Assembly (NCBI GenBank): GCA_958496175.1
Contig: OY292277.1
Location: 26,455,282 to 26,519,281 of the forward strand
From: Sisyra terminalis
Lineage: Eukaryota > Arthropoda > Insecta > Neuroptera > Sisyridae
DNA length: 64,000 nucleotides
Direction: 5' to 3'
In this document: positions 25,311 through 37,510 of the stretch, piece by piece
Numbering within the stretch: position 1 is the stretch's first letter
Layout of the letters: every line of letters starts with the position of its first letter
Made by a program: the position numbers and the translations under genes
The notes under the pieces: generated by a model
What the model was told of the DNA's origin: nothing
Database searches by the model: none
Seen by the model: only the letters and a program-made list of their open reading frames with translations

Positions 25311-28232
25311 CACAACAACGATATACCTACCTGTTTATCATGTAAGATATTAGCTTCATTTTCGATAAAACTTGGTTTAAAATGATCCTGAAACTTTAGT
25401 TAAAACAAGCATTTTCTGTTTATTATATAAAAAACAAAAATTTATCTTTCAAATAAAGAAAACACATGAAACAAAAATGTTCATTGAAAAAATTAACAAA
25501 ACTCCATTCAGGAATAAATCTTCATTTTTTTATAAATTTGTTTTAAAAAGACGGTGGATTTTTGGCTTCGACAAAATGGAGCTTTTTTCCAAAATTTGCC
25601 TTCGTTTATTGTAGTTATGATGTATATTTTTACTGCAATGGGCTTCACTTCACAAAATAAACTTATACAGTAAATTTAAAAAATCTTATTTTCAAAAAAT
25701 CGTTCTTTTTCACTGAAGAGATAAAATTTTCAAGATTGTTTGAAACGAAGTTTAATAAATGTTAATTAAAGAAAATAACCATATAAATTAACTAAATGTA
25801 CTTAACTAACTTTATGGCGGAAAAAAATAAACCTGATAAAACCTTACAGAACATATATAAGCAATATAATTTCGAGACGTCTTACGATTTTTAACGAAAA
25901 TATTGTTAAATTCTCGAGTCTATATTACAAAGAAATAAAGTATCAAAACTATTAGCAATGAAATAACAAGAAAAAAATGGAATTGTCTCAAAAACACTTT
26001 TAGAAAAATAATTTTAAAAAATTTACTATCTTTCAATCAAAAATATGAATATATTCGGGAAAATAGTCTTACATCTTGATTCAGTAATGATTTTTTCATT
26101 ATTACCTTAATTATCATCTTTGTGTATAGACAATTTTAAGCTTTGCATAACTTGAGTTTAACAGTATTCAAAGTTTCAGAATTTTATCATTAAAATATTT
26201 AGTGTAATTAAAGTAATTCATAATTATTATAGTACTATATGGTAAAAAGGAAGTACTGAAAATTAAGTTTTATTTTTGTTGAAAAATGCAAATGATTTTC
26301 AAAAATTAACTTCAGGATTTCTATTAAAAAATGTTTTGAAAAACATTAAAATTGTATTTAAAACCAGGACTGGGAAACTGGAGTCTGACAATGGAGCATA
26401 CTTGGAAAATATTTTTCAGAAACCTCATTACTTCTCAATCTCAATACTGCAAAATTGCATCTAAATTGGTGCTAGACGATAGCAAGCAAAATCATAAAAA
26501 ATACATTTAAATATCTGCTATAACAATTTAGTCTGGACAAAGATACTAAACCAATTGCAATAAACTCATCAGTCCTGTTAAGCTTGTCGATTAATTTAGA
26601 AATATAAAATTTGAAGAATTTATTAAAAAAAAAAAATTTATTAATATAAATTTGAGAATCCTCCATAAGATTCTACCAATTCAAAATCTTGAAGCTCATA
26701 GCCCCGGGAATCTAAAAACTGAATACTATACTATATATGAATACTTATACTTTAGTATAAAGGGAAATGTAGTTTAAATAATTTAAACATTATGTTCATG
26801 ATTAAAACCATTTATAATCTTCACAACCTCTAATCCTTAGTGAAAATTTGTTAGTAATTTTTAGAGTTCTTATAAAAATGTTTTACAAGGCGAAAAATTG
26901 TGAAAAACCTCAAAAGTTGTGTAAATTATTACTGATTCTATAGTAACTACTCAATGATCTATTTATATCTCGGCTTTAATATGCGTACTGATGTGTACTG
27001 TGGCGTCACAAAAGACCCGTACACCCATCGTTTTCGAACTCTCATTGACTCAATAAAGTTAAAAAAAGTTTCTGCCAAAATAAAAGTTTTTCATAACAGT
27101 TGGTTTTTCCTCATATTAGTAATTCTCTTTGTGGATTGGAAAAAAAATTAAAAAAATGTGCATATGGTCTATTGTAAAAACCTCCTTTAAGCATTTTTTT
27201 TCTCTCAATAATATTAGTTTGACTACGATCATGATAGCCAATATATGGAATAGTTAATAAAAACATAAATTAATATTATTAAGTTGCATTTTTCAAACAT
27301 TTATTTTTGAGTTCAAAATATTTATAACTAATTTTACTGGTGTTACTGAACTAAGATATGATATGAAAAAATATATTGATTGATATGTTGATATAAAATA
27401 TCTAAATTAAAGTACTAAGCTTCATATAAACTCATATCTGATCTACTTGGTTGATCTTAACGATGTCTATCTTTCAATATTATTTCTTTTTATATATATC
27501 AAGTGTGCTAATTTAACTACAAATTTTATATTTTACATTTTTATATCTTAGAATTCTATCAAATCTAAAAATTTACAAAATGTACAAATTTTAAAGTCGT
27601 TTTAATTTTTGATCTCAAAATATGACGTTCATTTACTAGTAAATGTTCACACTTTAGCGCTTCTACATTTTTCTAGCAATATTAGTCGTCTTTTCTTATA
27701 GAACAGATAACATTTGTTCTTAATCTAAGACAATTAAGGCCTGTTTCATACTTATACGTTTTTATCTATTTGGTTCTATCGACTATCATAGTCAACAAAT
27801 TTAAGCTTATGTTGACAATATCAATAGAAATGAATGAAAAAAGATACGTAAAGTGTGAGTTAGATCTAAGTCTTCAATTTTTATATAAACGCACATGAAT
27901 GTGAACCGGATCTGGTTAGAATGAGATGTTATTATTTTAAAGCTTTTATTAAGGAATTTTAAAAAATAAGAAAAAAATCATTAGCATGATAAATTTTATT
28001 AGATTCTTGTTAAAATGAAGATTAATTAATATAAAATTACATCTCACGTAGATCACCATTTCTCATTAACAAAAGTAATTATCTTAAGCTGATACGCATT
28101 TATTGCAACAATTTATAGTACGCATCTAATTCACATATTGAGCCTTAAGTAATTTATCAATGTTTTCAAAAAAAAATATCATTTTAATTTGACATCTCAA
28201 ATAATTAATCGCAAAAGTTAGTATGTGTATAT
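25311..28232. other. Gene-free AT-rich sequence
   Basis: Nothing supported. Short frames at 26276-26464, 26472-26666 and 26954-27151 are treated as chance. Confidence 0.5.
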
Positions 28233-28512
28233 CAAGGGCGGATTTAAGGGAGGCCACGGGGGCGCGTTACCACCCCCCCTCCCGTATTTTTGTGTACTGT
28301 GGAGATACCGTCACAGTACATACTTAGAAGCAAATCAAATTATTAAAGTTGTTAAAATATATGAATAAAATAACAGAAATATTAGTGAAACTCTTATCTA
28401 TTTCTGGCTGGAATTGCGAATTTTGTTCGTTGCATCCCTTTCACGCACTTGCAAATGAAAGATGATATTGTGCCCCCCCCCCTCCCAGAAAAAAATCCTG
28501 GATCCACCCTTG
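28233..28512. mobile_element. hAT-type MITE, 280 bp, with 8-bp target duplication
   Basis: Ends CAAGGGCGGATTTAAGG and, inverted, CAAGGGTGGATCCAGGA. Flanked on both sides by the identical 8-bp GTGTATAT (28225-28232 and 28513-28520), the hAT-superfamily duplication length. GC-rich C-runs lie just inside each end. No open frame, so it is non-autonomous. Confidence 0.88.
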
Positions 28513-28520
28513 GTGTATAT

Positions 28521-29968
28521 GGTAATATATAATATGGTATATTGATATACGGTATTTATTCATATCATATAGACAAGATTACTAATAATAATAATACATA
28601 AGAGTTGTCAAATAAATTATTTAAACAATTAGGTACTAGGTACTACTTGTATAAATGAGCATTATTAGCAAAAAAAAAATATTTTCAAAAATGATTCAAT
28701 ATTATATTATATTTTCGAAATATTTGAGCTTAATAATTTGAGTTCTTTTTTTTTATTGAGTCATTAAACTTGACCGATAAAACCAATTTCATTGATGCTC
28801 GATCGACCAATTCTGATCATAAAAAATCGATATTTGTAACGGAAATTGATCGTTTGTAATGAAAATATGACCAAAAAAAACTTGTTCTTGTTTCAATCAA
28901 TCAAAAATCAATAGCTACAATATTTTAAATTTTTGTTTGGAAAAAAAACAGATAAATTCCTAAATATCTTCTTTTGAAATGAATTGGAATAAGAAAGGAA
29001 AGTATCATTGAGTTCCGAAAGAGAGATTTAACAAGTTTATATTAAAAAAAATGAACTTGAAAAGATCCATATGGTGTTCTGTGCGATGTGTTTCGATAAA
29101 CGATGAAATGATCATTCAGAAATACTTGTAAACTCAATTAGAGGAAAATTGATTTCTTCTTCTTTTTTTGTGTTGACAAAAAGAAAAAGTAAGTCGAATC
29201 GCTGTGAAGTCTGAAGAGGTCTTTTGGTGGTTTTTGTTTTAATTAAACAAGAATTAAGATTTGACTAGTTAGTGCTGATTGAATTGATTAAAATATTCTT
29301 ATTTTAACAGTTTGTGTTGCAATTATAATTTAACGATTTTAAGTAGTACAAGATCTCAAAAGTGGATCTATCTGACCTAAGCAAAAAGAAATAAATAAAA
29401 CTATTCTTTGTCATAAAAATTTAGTTTAGAAACTTTAACTGATTTAAACAAAAAAAATATTTGAACTCAAAACTTTTTGCAAAACTTTAGTTGAACTCTT
29501 AAGATTGATTTTAATATCACAAATGATTAAGTAAACGGGTGTTTATGCGGTCAATATGACGAAACGATTTTATGACTAGTAGGTTCTGTAACCGATAAGA
29601 TAAGACCTACTGGTCAAAAAATTGTCATTTGTGTCTAAATTCTGTGAATCACAAACATGTATTTCTTGATTTATTAGTTTATTATTAAGCATAGAATTGG
29701 TAAAAAAATTTAGAAGTTATGAAACAAAGGTTCCCGACTAAGAGGATATCACTTGCTAACTGCATTTTAATTTCTGAGAATGTTTGTTCTGAATTCTTCG
29801 TAAGATTCTTGCACCGCAGTTAATGGAGTTAAATGGTTTAAGTTTTAAATGGTCAAATTTGCTTCTAGGGTAGCTCTCAATAGCCAGTCTTATTGATATT
29901 TCCTAACTTATGCTAGGTATATGCTATGAACCAGCTACGCTTAGTTAGGTAATCAAATAGAACATGAG
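28521..29968. other. Gene-free AT-rich sequence
   Basis: No gene or element recognised here. Confidence 0.45.
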
Positions 29969-30478
29969 CAGAGAAGAGAAACTTAGGCTCATGTGTACTT
30001 TAGCACACCCACAATCTGACAACGTTGCATTTTCGACTATTTTTTTAGTTTAATTCGCGATTAAATCGGTCCATAATGAAAATTTAACCACAAAAGAGAG
30101 AATTATACCATATTAGAATTGAAATAACAAAAATATCGCGAATTAAATTAAAAACAAAGTCGAAAATGCAACGTTGTCAGATTGTGGGTGTGCTAAAGTA
30201 CACTTGAGCCGAAACTTAAGGTAAGAGGCCATATTAAGTATATAGAAGTTCAATTCAGTGTTAAAAATGAGGACAAAGTTTGAACTAGCCTGTTGGTAGT
30301 TCTCAGAGTTTTTGTTAGCCGACCGCTAGTTGTCGCATTATTACATTTAACCAAATGTAATTTTGTACAGTAACAACTAGCAGTCGGCTAATCAAAGCTT
30401 TGTGATGACCAATAAAGTAGTCCAAACTTCGGTCATATCTTCTATATAGGAACTCCTATATAGGTCTCTCTTTTCTAG
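29969..30478. mobile_element. MITE-C copy 1, interrupted by MITE-B
   Basis: Starts CAGAGAAGAGAAAC and ends near-inverse CTCTCTTTTCTAG, flanked by ACATGAG on both sides (29962-29968 and 30479-30485). After removal of the inner element and one target copy it is about 277 bp, with internal inverted segments (GTTAGCCGACCGCTAGTTGT / ACAACTAGCAGTCGGCTAAT). A second copy lies at 33206-33432. Confidence 0.8.
29986..30210. mobile_element. MITE-B copy 1, 225 bp, nested in MITE-C
   Basis: Long inverted arms of about 75 bp: GGCTCATGTGTACTTTAGCA at the left against the inverse of TGCTAAAGTACACTTGAGCC at the right, extending inward to TTCGCGAT / ATCGCGAA. Flanked by a perfect 8-bp duplication GAAACTTA (29978-29985 and 30211-30218). 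Partial copies occur at about 11815-11930 and 58501-58610. Confidence 0.88.
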
Positions 30479-30485
30479 ACATGAG

Positions 30486-31086
30486 AAGCAGTTTCCTTTT
30501 CCTCTCTGAAATTCTTACATACTGTTGACTCAGTATTTGTCTTCACAATGGGAAAATGTTTTCTTAGATAACAGTACCCTTAGAGTGAACCTACGAACAT
30601 TCTGATTTACTTCCTCCCCATGTTTGAGAGTCTCTTGTCAAAGGTTCTTTTTTATAGTTTTTGAAAACCTTCCTCCTTATAAGTCGTGTCATAATTTTTT
30701 TGGTTCACCCAAATCCATTCCACTACGCAATCTAGTTCTTTGCCTATCGGTATGCCTGCTGCTAGCTTTGGATCAATAGATAGCATATTCCTCAATACCT
30801 TTAATTCGAGAATGTTCTGACACCCAAACTAGTATTTTCTTGTTGAATACCACTAGCTAAGAGATAAGTAATTCGTACACTCAAACTGATTGGGTCTAAT
30901 GAGTACCTAGCGCTTATAATGACTGTGACACTAAGGGCGCTGTAATTTTCTTAGTCACTATTCAGACAAACTAAAAACTGTAAAATAAGGACTGTTATAT
31001 GATTATATCGATTCTTTTTTGCTATAATAATGATATAAAGATGTGAAAAGAGCTATAAGATGTTTTTATGAATTAAATATAAAGGT
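30486..31086. other. Gene-free sequence
   Basis: Nothing supported in this stretch. Confidence 0.4.
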
Positions 31087-31146
31087 ATACACTCATTCTT
31101 CGATTTACGCGGTACCCATTTTACGTGGTTTCACTTTTACGCGATC
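31087..31146 (+). mobile_element. pogo/Tigger-like transposon end (partial)
   Basis: ACTCATTCTTCGATTTACGC, then GGTACCCATTTTACGTGG and TTTTACGCGATC: repeated TTTACGCGG-like phrases as at the ends of pogo/Tigger elements. The opposite end was not found. Confidence 0.45.
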
Positions 31147-32701
31147 AGAAAGAAATATATTTTTTTAAATAATCACACATTTTTGGACTGTCTATTTTTC
31201 TATATTTTAACGAAAAAATTATAAATACTAAATGTGTTTTAGAAATTTGCGATTTTGAAGAACCGATAAGGAATGTAAGGAACCTGAATTCAGCAGATGA
31301 ATGATTTGAGTCTAAGAACTTTCTATGTTCGATCATAAATCATTTAGTCATTTAGACTAAGTCACTAAGTCATTTAGACATAATAACATTTATTTCAACA
31401 GCTTTAATTAATTATTGCGTATTTTTATAAAAATCCGCTTGTCAAATGCATTATGCACATAACTACAAACCCACCATTCACATACATATCGTGGAAAATG
31501 CAATTCCATCGAGATAAATGCATCAAAATTCCCCTACTTCTATATCTTATTCATCGAAAAAAGCATTTTATAACTGCAACGAAGTCACTGAAGTCACACT
31601 CAGTTGAGAACAGAAAATTTTAAATCGGTTAACAACTGGAATTATTTCCGTTATTTCCAGTACATTTTCAATTTTAATAGAAAGAAAAAATCCACGATTC
31701 AAACTATGTTTTTATATTTATTTCATTGTGATAAAATTGAAGCAAACGATTCTACATACCATTTATTGCCAATTTAACCATGACAGTGACCTTATTTTAG
31801 TAAACCAAAAAAATATATTAATGAAAAATGATACTTCCTTATTTACCTAAGCTATTACTTCAACATAAAGTCATTAAGTTTGTGTAAATATTACAACAAA
31901 TTTCGATAATAAAATTTAAATTTTCAATTTCGAACCAATAAATCTCTTCAGACGAAGAGTGGACATTTTACAGTATGAAACATAAAAAAGACTTATACAT
32001 TTTTAAGAAATATTGATTTCTATCATTTCTCTTAAATTACTTTACAATGTAATGCATTTTTACTTTATTTTGTAGTGAAATTAATAATTGTTATAAATTG
32101 TCTGAAGTTTTAAGAGAAACTGCATCGTAAAAAACACATTACATCTTTCTTTATTTAACCTATTTATTTTTTGAGGAAAAGAGTCGTAAAAAATTTCATT
32201 TCTCGTATTTGACTAATTATTTTTATAAGAGAAAAGTATTTTTGCCCTTTTTGTAAATAGTTTAATTGTTTTGTTCAAATAACATTATCATTATATATTA
32301 TATTTTAAGTATGTACTTTACTTTTTGTTCCAATATTTTACCTTTACTGTTTAAAAAAAGTAATTATCACGGAAAATTTATTGAATTTATGCCTTTTGAA
32401 TTTAGAATAGAAATCAACAATCTGTCCACAATTATCAGTCGCAATATAACGTTCATTAACGCAATATTCTCCCATCACATAAATAAATTTGAAACCTGCA
32501 AATACATTACGTATTTAAGTACCCATCTTCTCTTCTTAAGTAACAATTCAATAAACTGATGGTGAATACAATGTGTAACTATGTTAGTGCTATAACATTG
32601 CATGTAATATAGACACTCGTTATCAATTTACTAACAACCAACACTGCAGTTTACTAACTGTCCACATATAAGTAAATAATAATTTTCAATACTCACATTT
32701 C
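31147..32701. other. Gene-free AT-rich sequence
   Basis: Nothing supported. Open frames at 31145-31336 (-) and 32266-32559 (+) have no recognisable features. Confidence 0.45.
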
Positions 32702-32866
32702 AGCCTACTAGTGATCGAGTGGTCTAGGCAACCGCTCCAAAACTGGTAGGTTTTGGGTTCGATCCTCGTATCGAGCAAATTTTCGATATTTCTCGATTTT
32801 GGATTTTTATTAACTCTAGAGTCGTCCATAGTATAAAGCAACGGTAAATAACAATTAAAAAAATAC
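32702..32866 (+). repeat. tRNA-derived SINE, copy 3 (most complete)
   Basis: Head CTACTAGTGATCGAGTGGTC, then CAACCGCTCC, a perfect box B GGTTCGATCC, the body TTTTCGATATTTCTCGATTT, AACTCTAGAG, and the tail AGTATAAAGCAACGGTAAAT ending AACAATTAAAAAAA. About 165 bp, consistent with a pol III tRNA-type promoter at the front and an A-rich end. Confidence 0.8.
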
Positions 32867-33205
32867 TAATTTTCCTTTGATATTCTCAAAAAACGATATG
32901 AATATAATGCAAAAGTATTTGATAACAAAAAAAAATTACCAAGCAACAACGCAATGACTAAGATTTATAATTTTTAATTTAGGAAAGCATTCGTTAGCGA
33001 TTTATTACCCAACATATAAATATTTAATCAAATATTAAAATCAAGGTAATAGTCGAAAATACCATGAACGCCTAACATTTGTTATTTTATAAAAGCTGTA
33101 AGATTCTCAGCGCATATCCTCAACATAGGTTGGAACGATGGGCAACTATGAAATTTAAATCATCGTAGCTTTGGTAGCAGTCTATACTTTTTTTCTGGTC
33201 AGGGA
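32867..33205. other. Gene-free sequence between SINE and MITE-C
   Basis: Nothing supported in this stretch. Confidence 0.4.
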
Positions 33206-33432
33206 CAGAGAAGAGAGACTCATATAAAAGTTTAATTAATTTGGACAAAATTTGGGCTTCTGTGTTGGTAAATTTCAAACCTTCGATTAGTTGCCACTTT
33301 CCTGTACAAAATTAGCCAGCCAAAAGTAAGTTCAGTGATAACTAGTAGTTGGCTAACAGAAGTTCTAAGATTTACCGATAGAGTAACCCAAACTTTCTGT
33401 ACCTTTTTAATATTGAATTTAGCTCTTCTCTG
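33206..33432. mobile_element. MITE-C copy 2, uninterrupted
   Basis: Ends CAGAGAAGAG and its exact inverse CTCTTCTCTG. Internal inverted segments correspond to those of copy 1 (GATTAGTTGCCAC / GTAGTTGGCTAACAGAAG; GGACAAAATTTGGGC / CCCAAACTTTCTG). The flanking 8-mers GTCAGGGA and GTTAGAAG differ only by transitions, consistent with an old 8-bp duplication. Confidence 0.75.
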
Positions 33433-35642
33433 GTTAGAAGTATCAAAACTATCTGGCTACTGAGGAAACATCAAATAGTTTTCCAAGTAAACTGTATACA
33501 ATTTAGCTTTTATACTCAAACGTAAGTATAATTACAATTTATTAAAGTTTAAGGGTGTATGCCAAAGGGTTTCCATGATGATAAATGGTTATTTATATTG
33601 AATAAAATTTTAAAAAAAATATGCTATATTATTTAATAAAATTTAGTTGGTATTTTTATACCTTTGCTAAGATACCTTATCTGCCAAAACCACGATGACT
33701 CAAACTTCATAGTTTCCATCGGTCCTACCTGTTTGGGAGTATACGCTAAAAAACTTTTAGGTTTTAGTATCTTGCTTTGTAAACAAATTTTTAAAAAAGA
33801 AATAGAAATTTTCTCTTCAAAACTTCGAATCGATACTTATTCATTTTCAGTTATCAAAATCCATGTTTCTTGACGTTGGAGTTTTGCTACCAATGTCGCA
33901 TCTTTTCATTCCATTATTCAATATTCGCATTTACTTTCATCTTTGCGAATATGGGAAGCTAACATTCATTACATCACTTATATGTACCAATTTAAAGTTA
34001 TTAATTAAATTTATTAAGCTATTAAATTATTAATAGGACTCTATTTAAAGCAACTCTTTGAATACTCTAAGGTGAGGTTTTATAAGAACAAGCTCATAAA
34101 ACTTAAAGATAGCTTAGTGAAAATAGACAATTAACTTAAGAAAAATTCACTTCAAGCGAAAAATAGATCTTCGAATACTATTACAAATGAAATATCAAAA
34201 GTTCCTACTAATCCAATATGAGCTTCCAAAGCTTTCTTCCAGGCGAACATTTTCCAAGCATTAAAAAATTATTCACCAATCTTAACTATATTCAGAAAAG
34301 ACATTTGTCGTTTGTGAAATCACATTTTTCATAATTTTTCTGTTTGCTCTTCAAAAAATTATAATATTTATTCGTTTGATTTTCCTCGTGTTTTAAACCA
34401 ATTTTCTAAATTTTAATTGAATGTGAAAAGTTTTCCTAAGTTACTAATAGTATTAGTTTATTTTAACTGGACTAAACTAGATTTCCTGAAAAAAATTATT
34501 TATTCTAGAATACATAAAGAGCACACTAGTTTCTTGAAACTGTAGTTTTAAGAAACTAGTTTTCGGCAACCACACATATAGATTTTTAAAAGACCATGCT
34601 ATTTTTTTTTCCATCTTTTAAATTCAATTTTTATTATCTATGATAAATTTTAAACTGTTCAGATCATTCATACTTTATTTCTTGATTAATAGGGATGGAA
34701 TTAACTATAAAAAATATTGATTTTTTATAGTTATACATTTTAACAGAAATAGCAATAGGGGCAAAGTTCAAAAAATATGAAAAAAAGCGAAATAATGACA
34801 TTGAGAAAATCATATTTAATATCTAAAAGCTCTTCTGCTACCATCAATTTCATATTACCATTGGGGGAAAATAGTAGCCCCTAGAATTTAAAAAATAATT
34901 TGTGAGCTATTCTCTGATATCTCTTGTTGTTTCTAGTTTGAAATTATACTAAATGTTTTATATTTAAAAGACACATATTTATCTCATTGTAATTTGTTGT
35001 TAATTTCTTATTGTGTATGATACTCATTTTATATTCATCATAAAAATCATAAAACAATCAAATCATTTTCGTTCAAGACTGTGATGAAACTGCAGTAAAA
35101 TATAAAATACTTTTCTATTTACCTATGCACCGGAAAATGAAAAAATCAGTTATGTAAAACTGCTTTCATGAAAATAATTTTTAGAAATTAATTTTTTCAG
35201 TGTACGCTGTGCCTTATGGAAAAATACTAATGAAATGCTAATGTCCATTAGTATTTCCGAAAATCTTCTTCTTCTGGTATCCCTACAACGGTAAAGATTG
35301 ATGATTATCATGGTTATTTTATTTTTTGATTCCGTAACGCGTAAGAGTCCTTTCGTGCTTTTGCCAAATCGCCTACGAAGTTTGGCCAGCTAGGATGTCC
35401 TCCTTTCTCCCAAAGCTGTTCAAAAGAACCATACAGAAGCTTAATCACAAAAAATCTAACTATCGTTAATGTTTTTCTCTATAGTCAAAAAGAAAAATCA
35501 TTTCTTTTAACAGCACAAAAGAGCCTTCATTTATAGTTTAATCAACTTTAATCAACAACTAATTTAATCTGTAAGATTTTTCTAAACTTTGAATGGGAAA
35601 AAATCAAATTTATTTTACAAATATAAAAACTTTTTCATAATT
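33433..35642. other. Gene-free AT-rich sequence with one hairpin
   Basis: A near-perfect inverted repeat lies at 34526-34559 (CTAGTTTCTTGAAACT / AGTTTTAAGAAACTAG). No gene recognised; the frame at 33664-33873 is treated as chance. Confidence 0.45.
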
Positions 35643-35790
35643 TGACCAAAACTGGTAGGTGTTGGGTTCGATCCAAGTATCGAGCATGTTTTCGATATTT
35701 CTTGATTACGGTTTTTTATTAACCCTAGAGCCCCTAAAGACCTTGGTATATAAAGCGACGGTAAATAACAATTAAAAAATTAAGAAGTTA
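35643..35790 (+). repeat. tRNA-derived SINE, copy 4 (5' truncated)
   Basis: Begins at CCAAAACTGGTAGGTGTTGG, keeps box B GGTTCGATCC, the body TTTTCGATATTTCTTGATTA, AACCCTAGAGCC, and the tail TATAAAGCGACGGTAAATAA. It lacks the first 40 or so bases of the 32702 copy. Confidence 0.8.
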
Positions 35791-36440
35791 AAATTTACAA
35801 GAAAAATATACACTGAGTAAAATAGGATGCCAAAGTATTATCTTCTACTCTAAGCTTAAACAACACATAAACGTGTAGTCTCTATTTGCTTAAGTTCCTA
35901 CTACAATTTTTATTGAATTATTCTCTGAAATGGTTGTAAACTTATTGGATGCCTTAAAGAAATAGTCTAATATGAAATTGGTATATTGAAAGTTTTGAAA
36001 ATCCGATAATATGATAAAAGTCTTAAATAAATGGATAATAGCAAAGAATGTGAATTTTTATGGTATTAATTTTTTTTTCTCGGAAAAACCCTATAAAAAT
36101 CATAAATTAAGAAGTTTTGCTTCATTTTCAATACTTTCATTCTTAAATTGATGAATATAAAACTGACCTCTATATGAGTTTACTATTGCATAAATACATT
36201 AACCGAAATTCTAATAATTCAGCTTTTATAATTCATAAAGCCATAATATTAGGTAGGAAAAATTTAAGAATTAAATAAGTAAAAATTGGTCTTACTATTA
36301 AACTATAACTTATCTACAGAAGCAATGTCTAAATCAGTCGTTTTTCAAAGCTTTTTGGATTGTGTATGACTTAATATCTATACTTTTTTATTATTTTTAC
36401 ATATTTATAATCACTAGTAGTTAGAAAAATAAAAGGTTAG
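35791..36440. other. Gene-free AT-rich sequence
   Basis: Nothing supported in this stretch. Confidence 0.4.
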
Positions 36441-37510
36441 GAAGTAGTTCCAAAAATCGTATACCTAGGAACCCTAGTTACTAACTTCGGAGGATGCAAA
36501 GAACAAATTAAACGGCGTATACCCTATATGATCAACCTATTTAAATCGCCCAATATAAATAAAAATTGTTGCGAAACATTTTTTTTCTGATTTTTTAATA
36601 ACAAGTTCCTTACAGGTAAACAAAAAAATTCATTCACACAAAAGTACATCCATCTGAGAAAGAAACACTTATGTAAAACTAGCTAATGCGCTGATTTTTC
36701 CAATCGTCACACATGCCTGCAAAACTTGGTCCCTAAAAAAGCCGAAAAGTCTTCGAACTATAGATATAGAGTTTGTATGCACATATAGATGCAGACGAAT
36801 TCTCACGGACAGAAAAAAGAACTAATAATCTCAGCTTGCAATAACTTAATATATGACTCATAAGATAAACAACAGAAAATAAGTTAGAAATGTTACCAGA
36901 GGAAGTTTTTCCAAAGACGTCATAAGACGTCTTAACAACCCCATAAACCAAGAAGTTTCCAGAAGCCTTATTTTTACTTTGAAAGACGTCAAAAATATGA
37001 GCTTTTTTCTAATTTCATAAGACTACAAAAATCTGCGCTTTTCAAGAAGTCTACGAAAGATCTTTTTTTAAGTCAATAAGAGCATTTTATTCTACAAGAG
37101 CTCTTTATTTTGATCTCAGAAAAAAAGCTTTTTTAGAATTCATCAAGAAGTGCTGATTTGATTTCCAACGTCATCAGGATGTCTTAAGGAAATTTCGTAA
37201 AACATAAAAATGTCCAAACCTGTAAATAAGTCTTCCTCAAGAACTTTAGTTTTAAGGAGATCATATTGTTTATTGGGAAGTGTAATAAACAAGGCATACT
37301 TGTGATATTTCGGTTATATTATTAGTAGAACTGGAAAAATGGTACTACTTATAGCTGAAAGAAAAATATATGGCAAACGTAACAGAGAAAGATTCACTAC
37401 ACGATGATGATCTGATCGTTAAAGGAGCTGACTAGGCACTTATTACCTGAAGCAGCTCATCTAGCACAGGGTAGGGATACATGGAAGACCAAATATTGCA
37501 CTGAAAATTC
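36441..37510 (+). pseudogene. Non-LTR retrotransposon reverse transcriptase C-terminal relic
   Basis: Successive pieces on the plus strand: YLGTLVTNFGGCKEQIKRRI (about 36468-36525); FPIVTHACKTWSLKKPKSLR (about 36695-36755), followed by IDIEFVCTYRCRRIL; YFGYIISRTGKMVLLIAERK (about 37305-37365), followed by GKRNRERFTTR; and, in other frames, WSDDL-like and AAHLAQGRDTWK. That is the order of the thumb and C-terminal region of LINE-type reverse transcriptases. Frameshifts and stops throughout; the 5' part is absent. Confidence 0.75.

Noticed and set aside
32755..32775. A tRNA gene, because of a perfect box B (GGTTCGATCC)
   Set aside because: The head does not fold as a full tRNA with acceptor stem, and the body and tail recur elsewhere; it is a SINE.
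36880..37250. Tandem array suggested by repeated AAGACGTC-like phrases
   Set aside because: Spacing is irregular and the stretch lies inside the decayed reverse-transcriptase relic.
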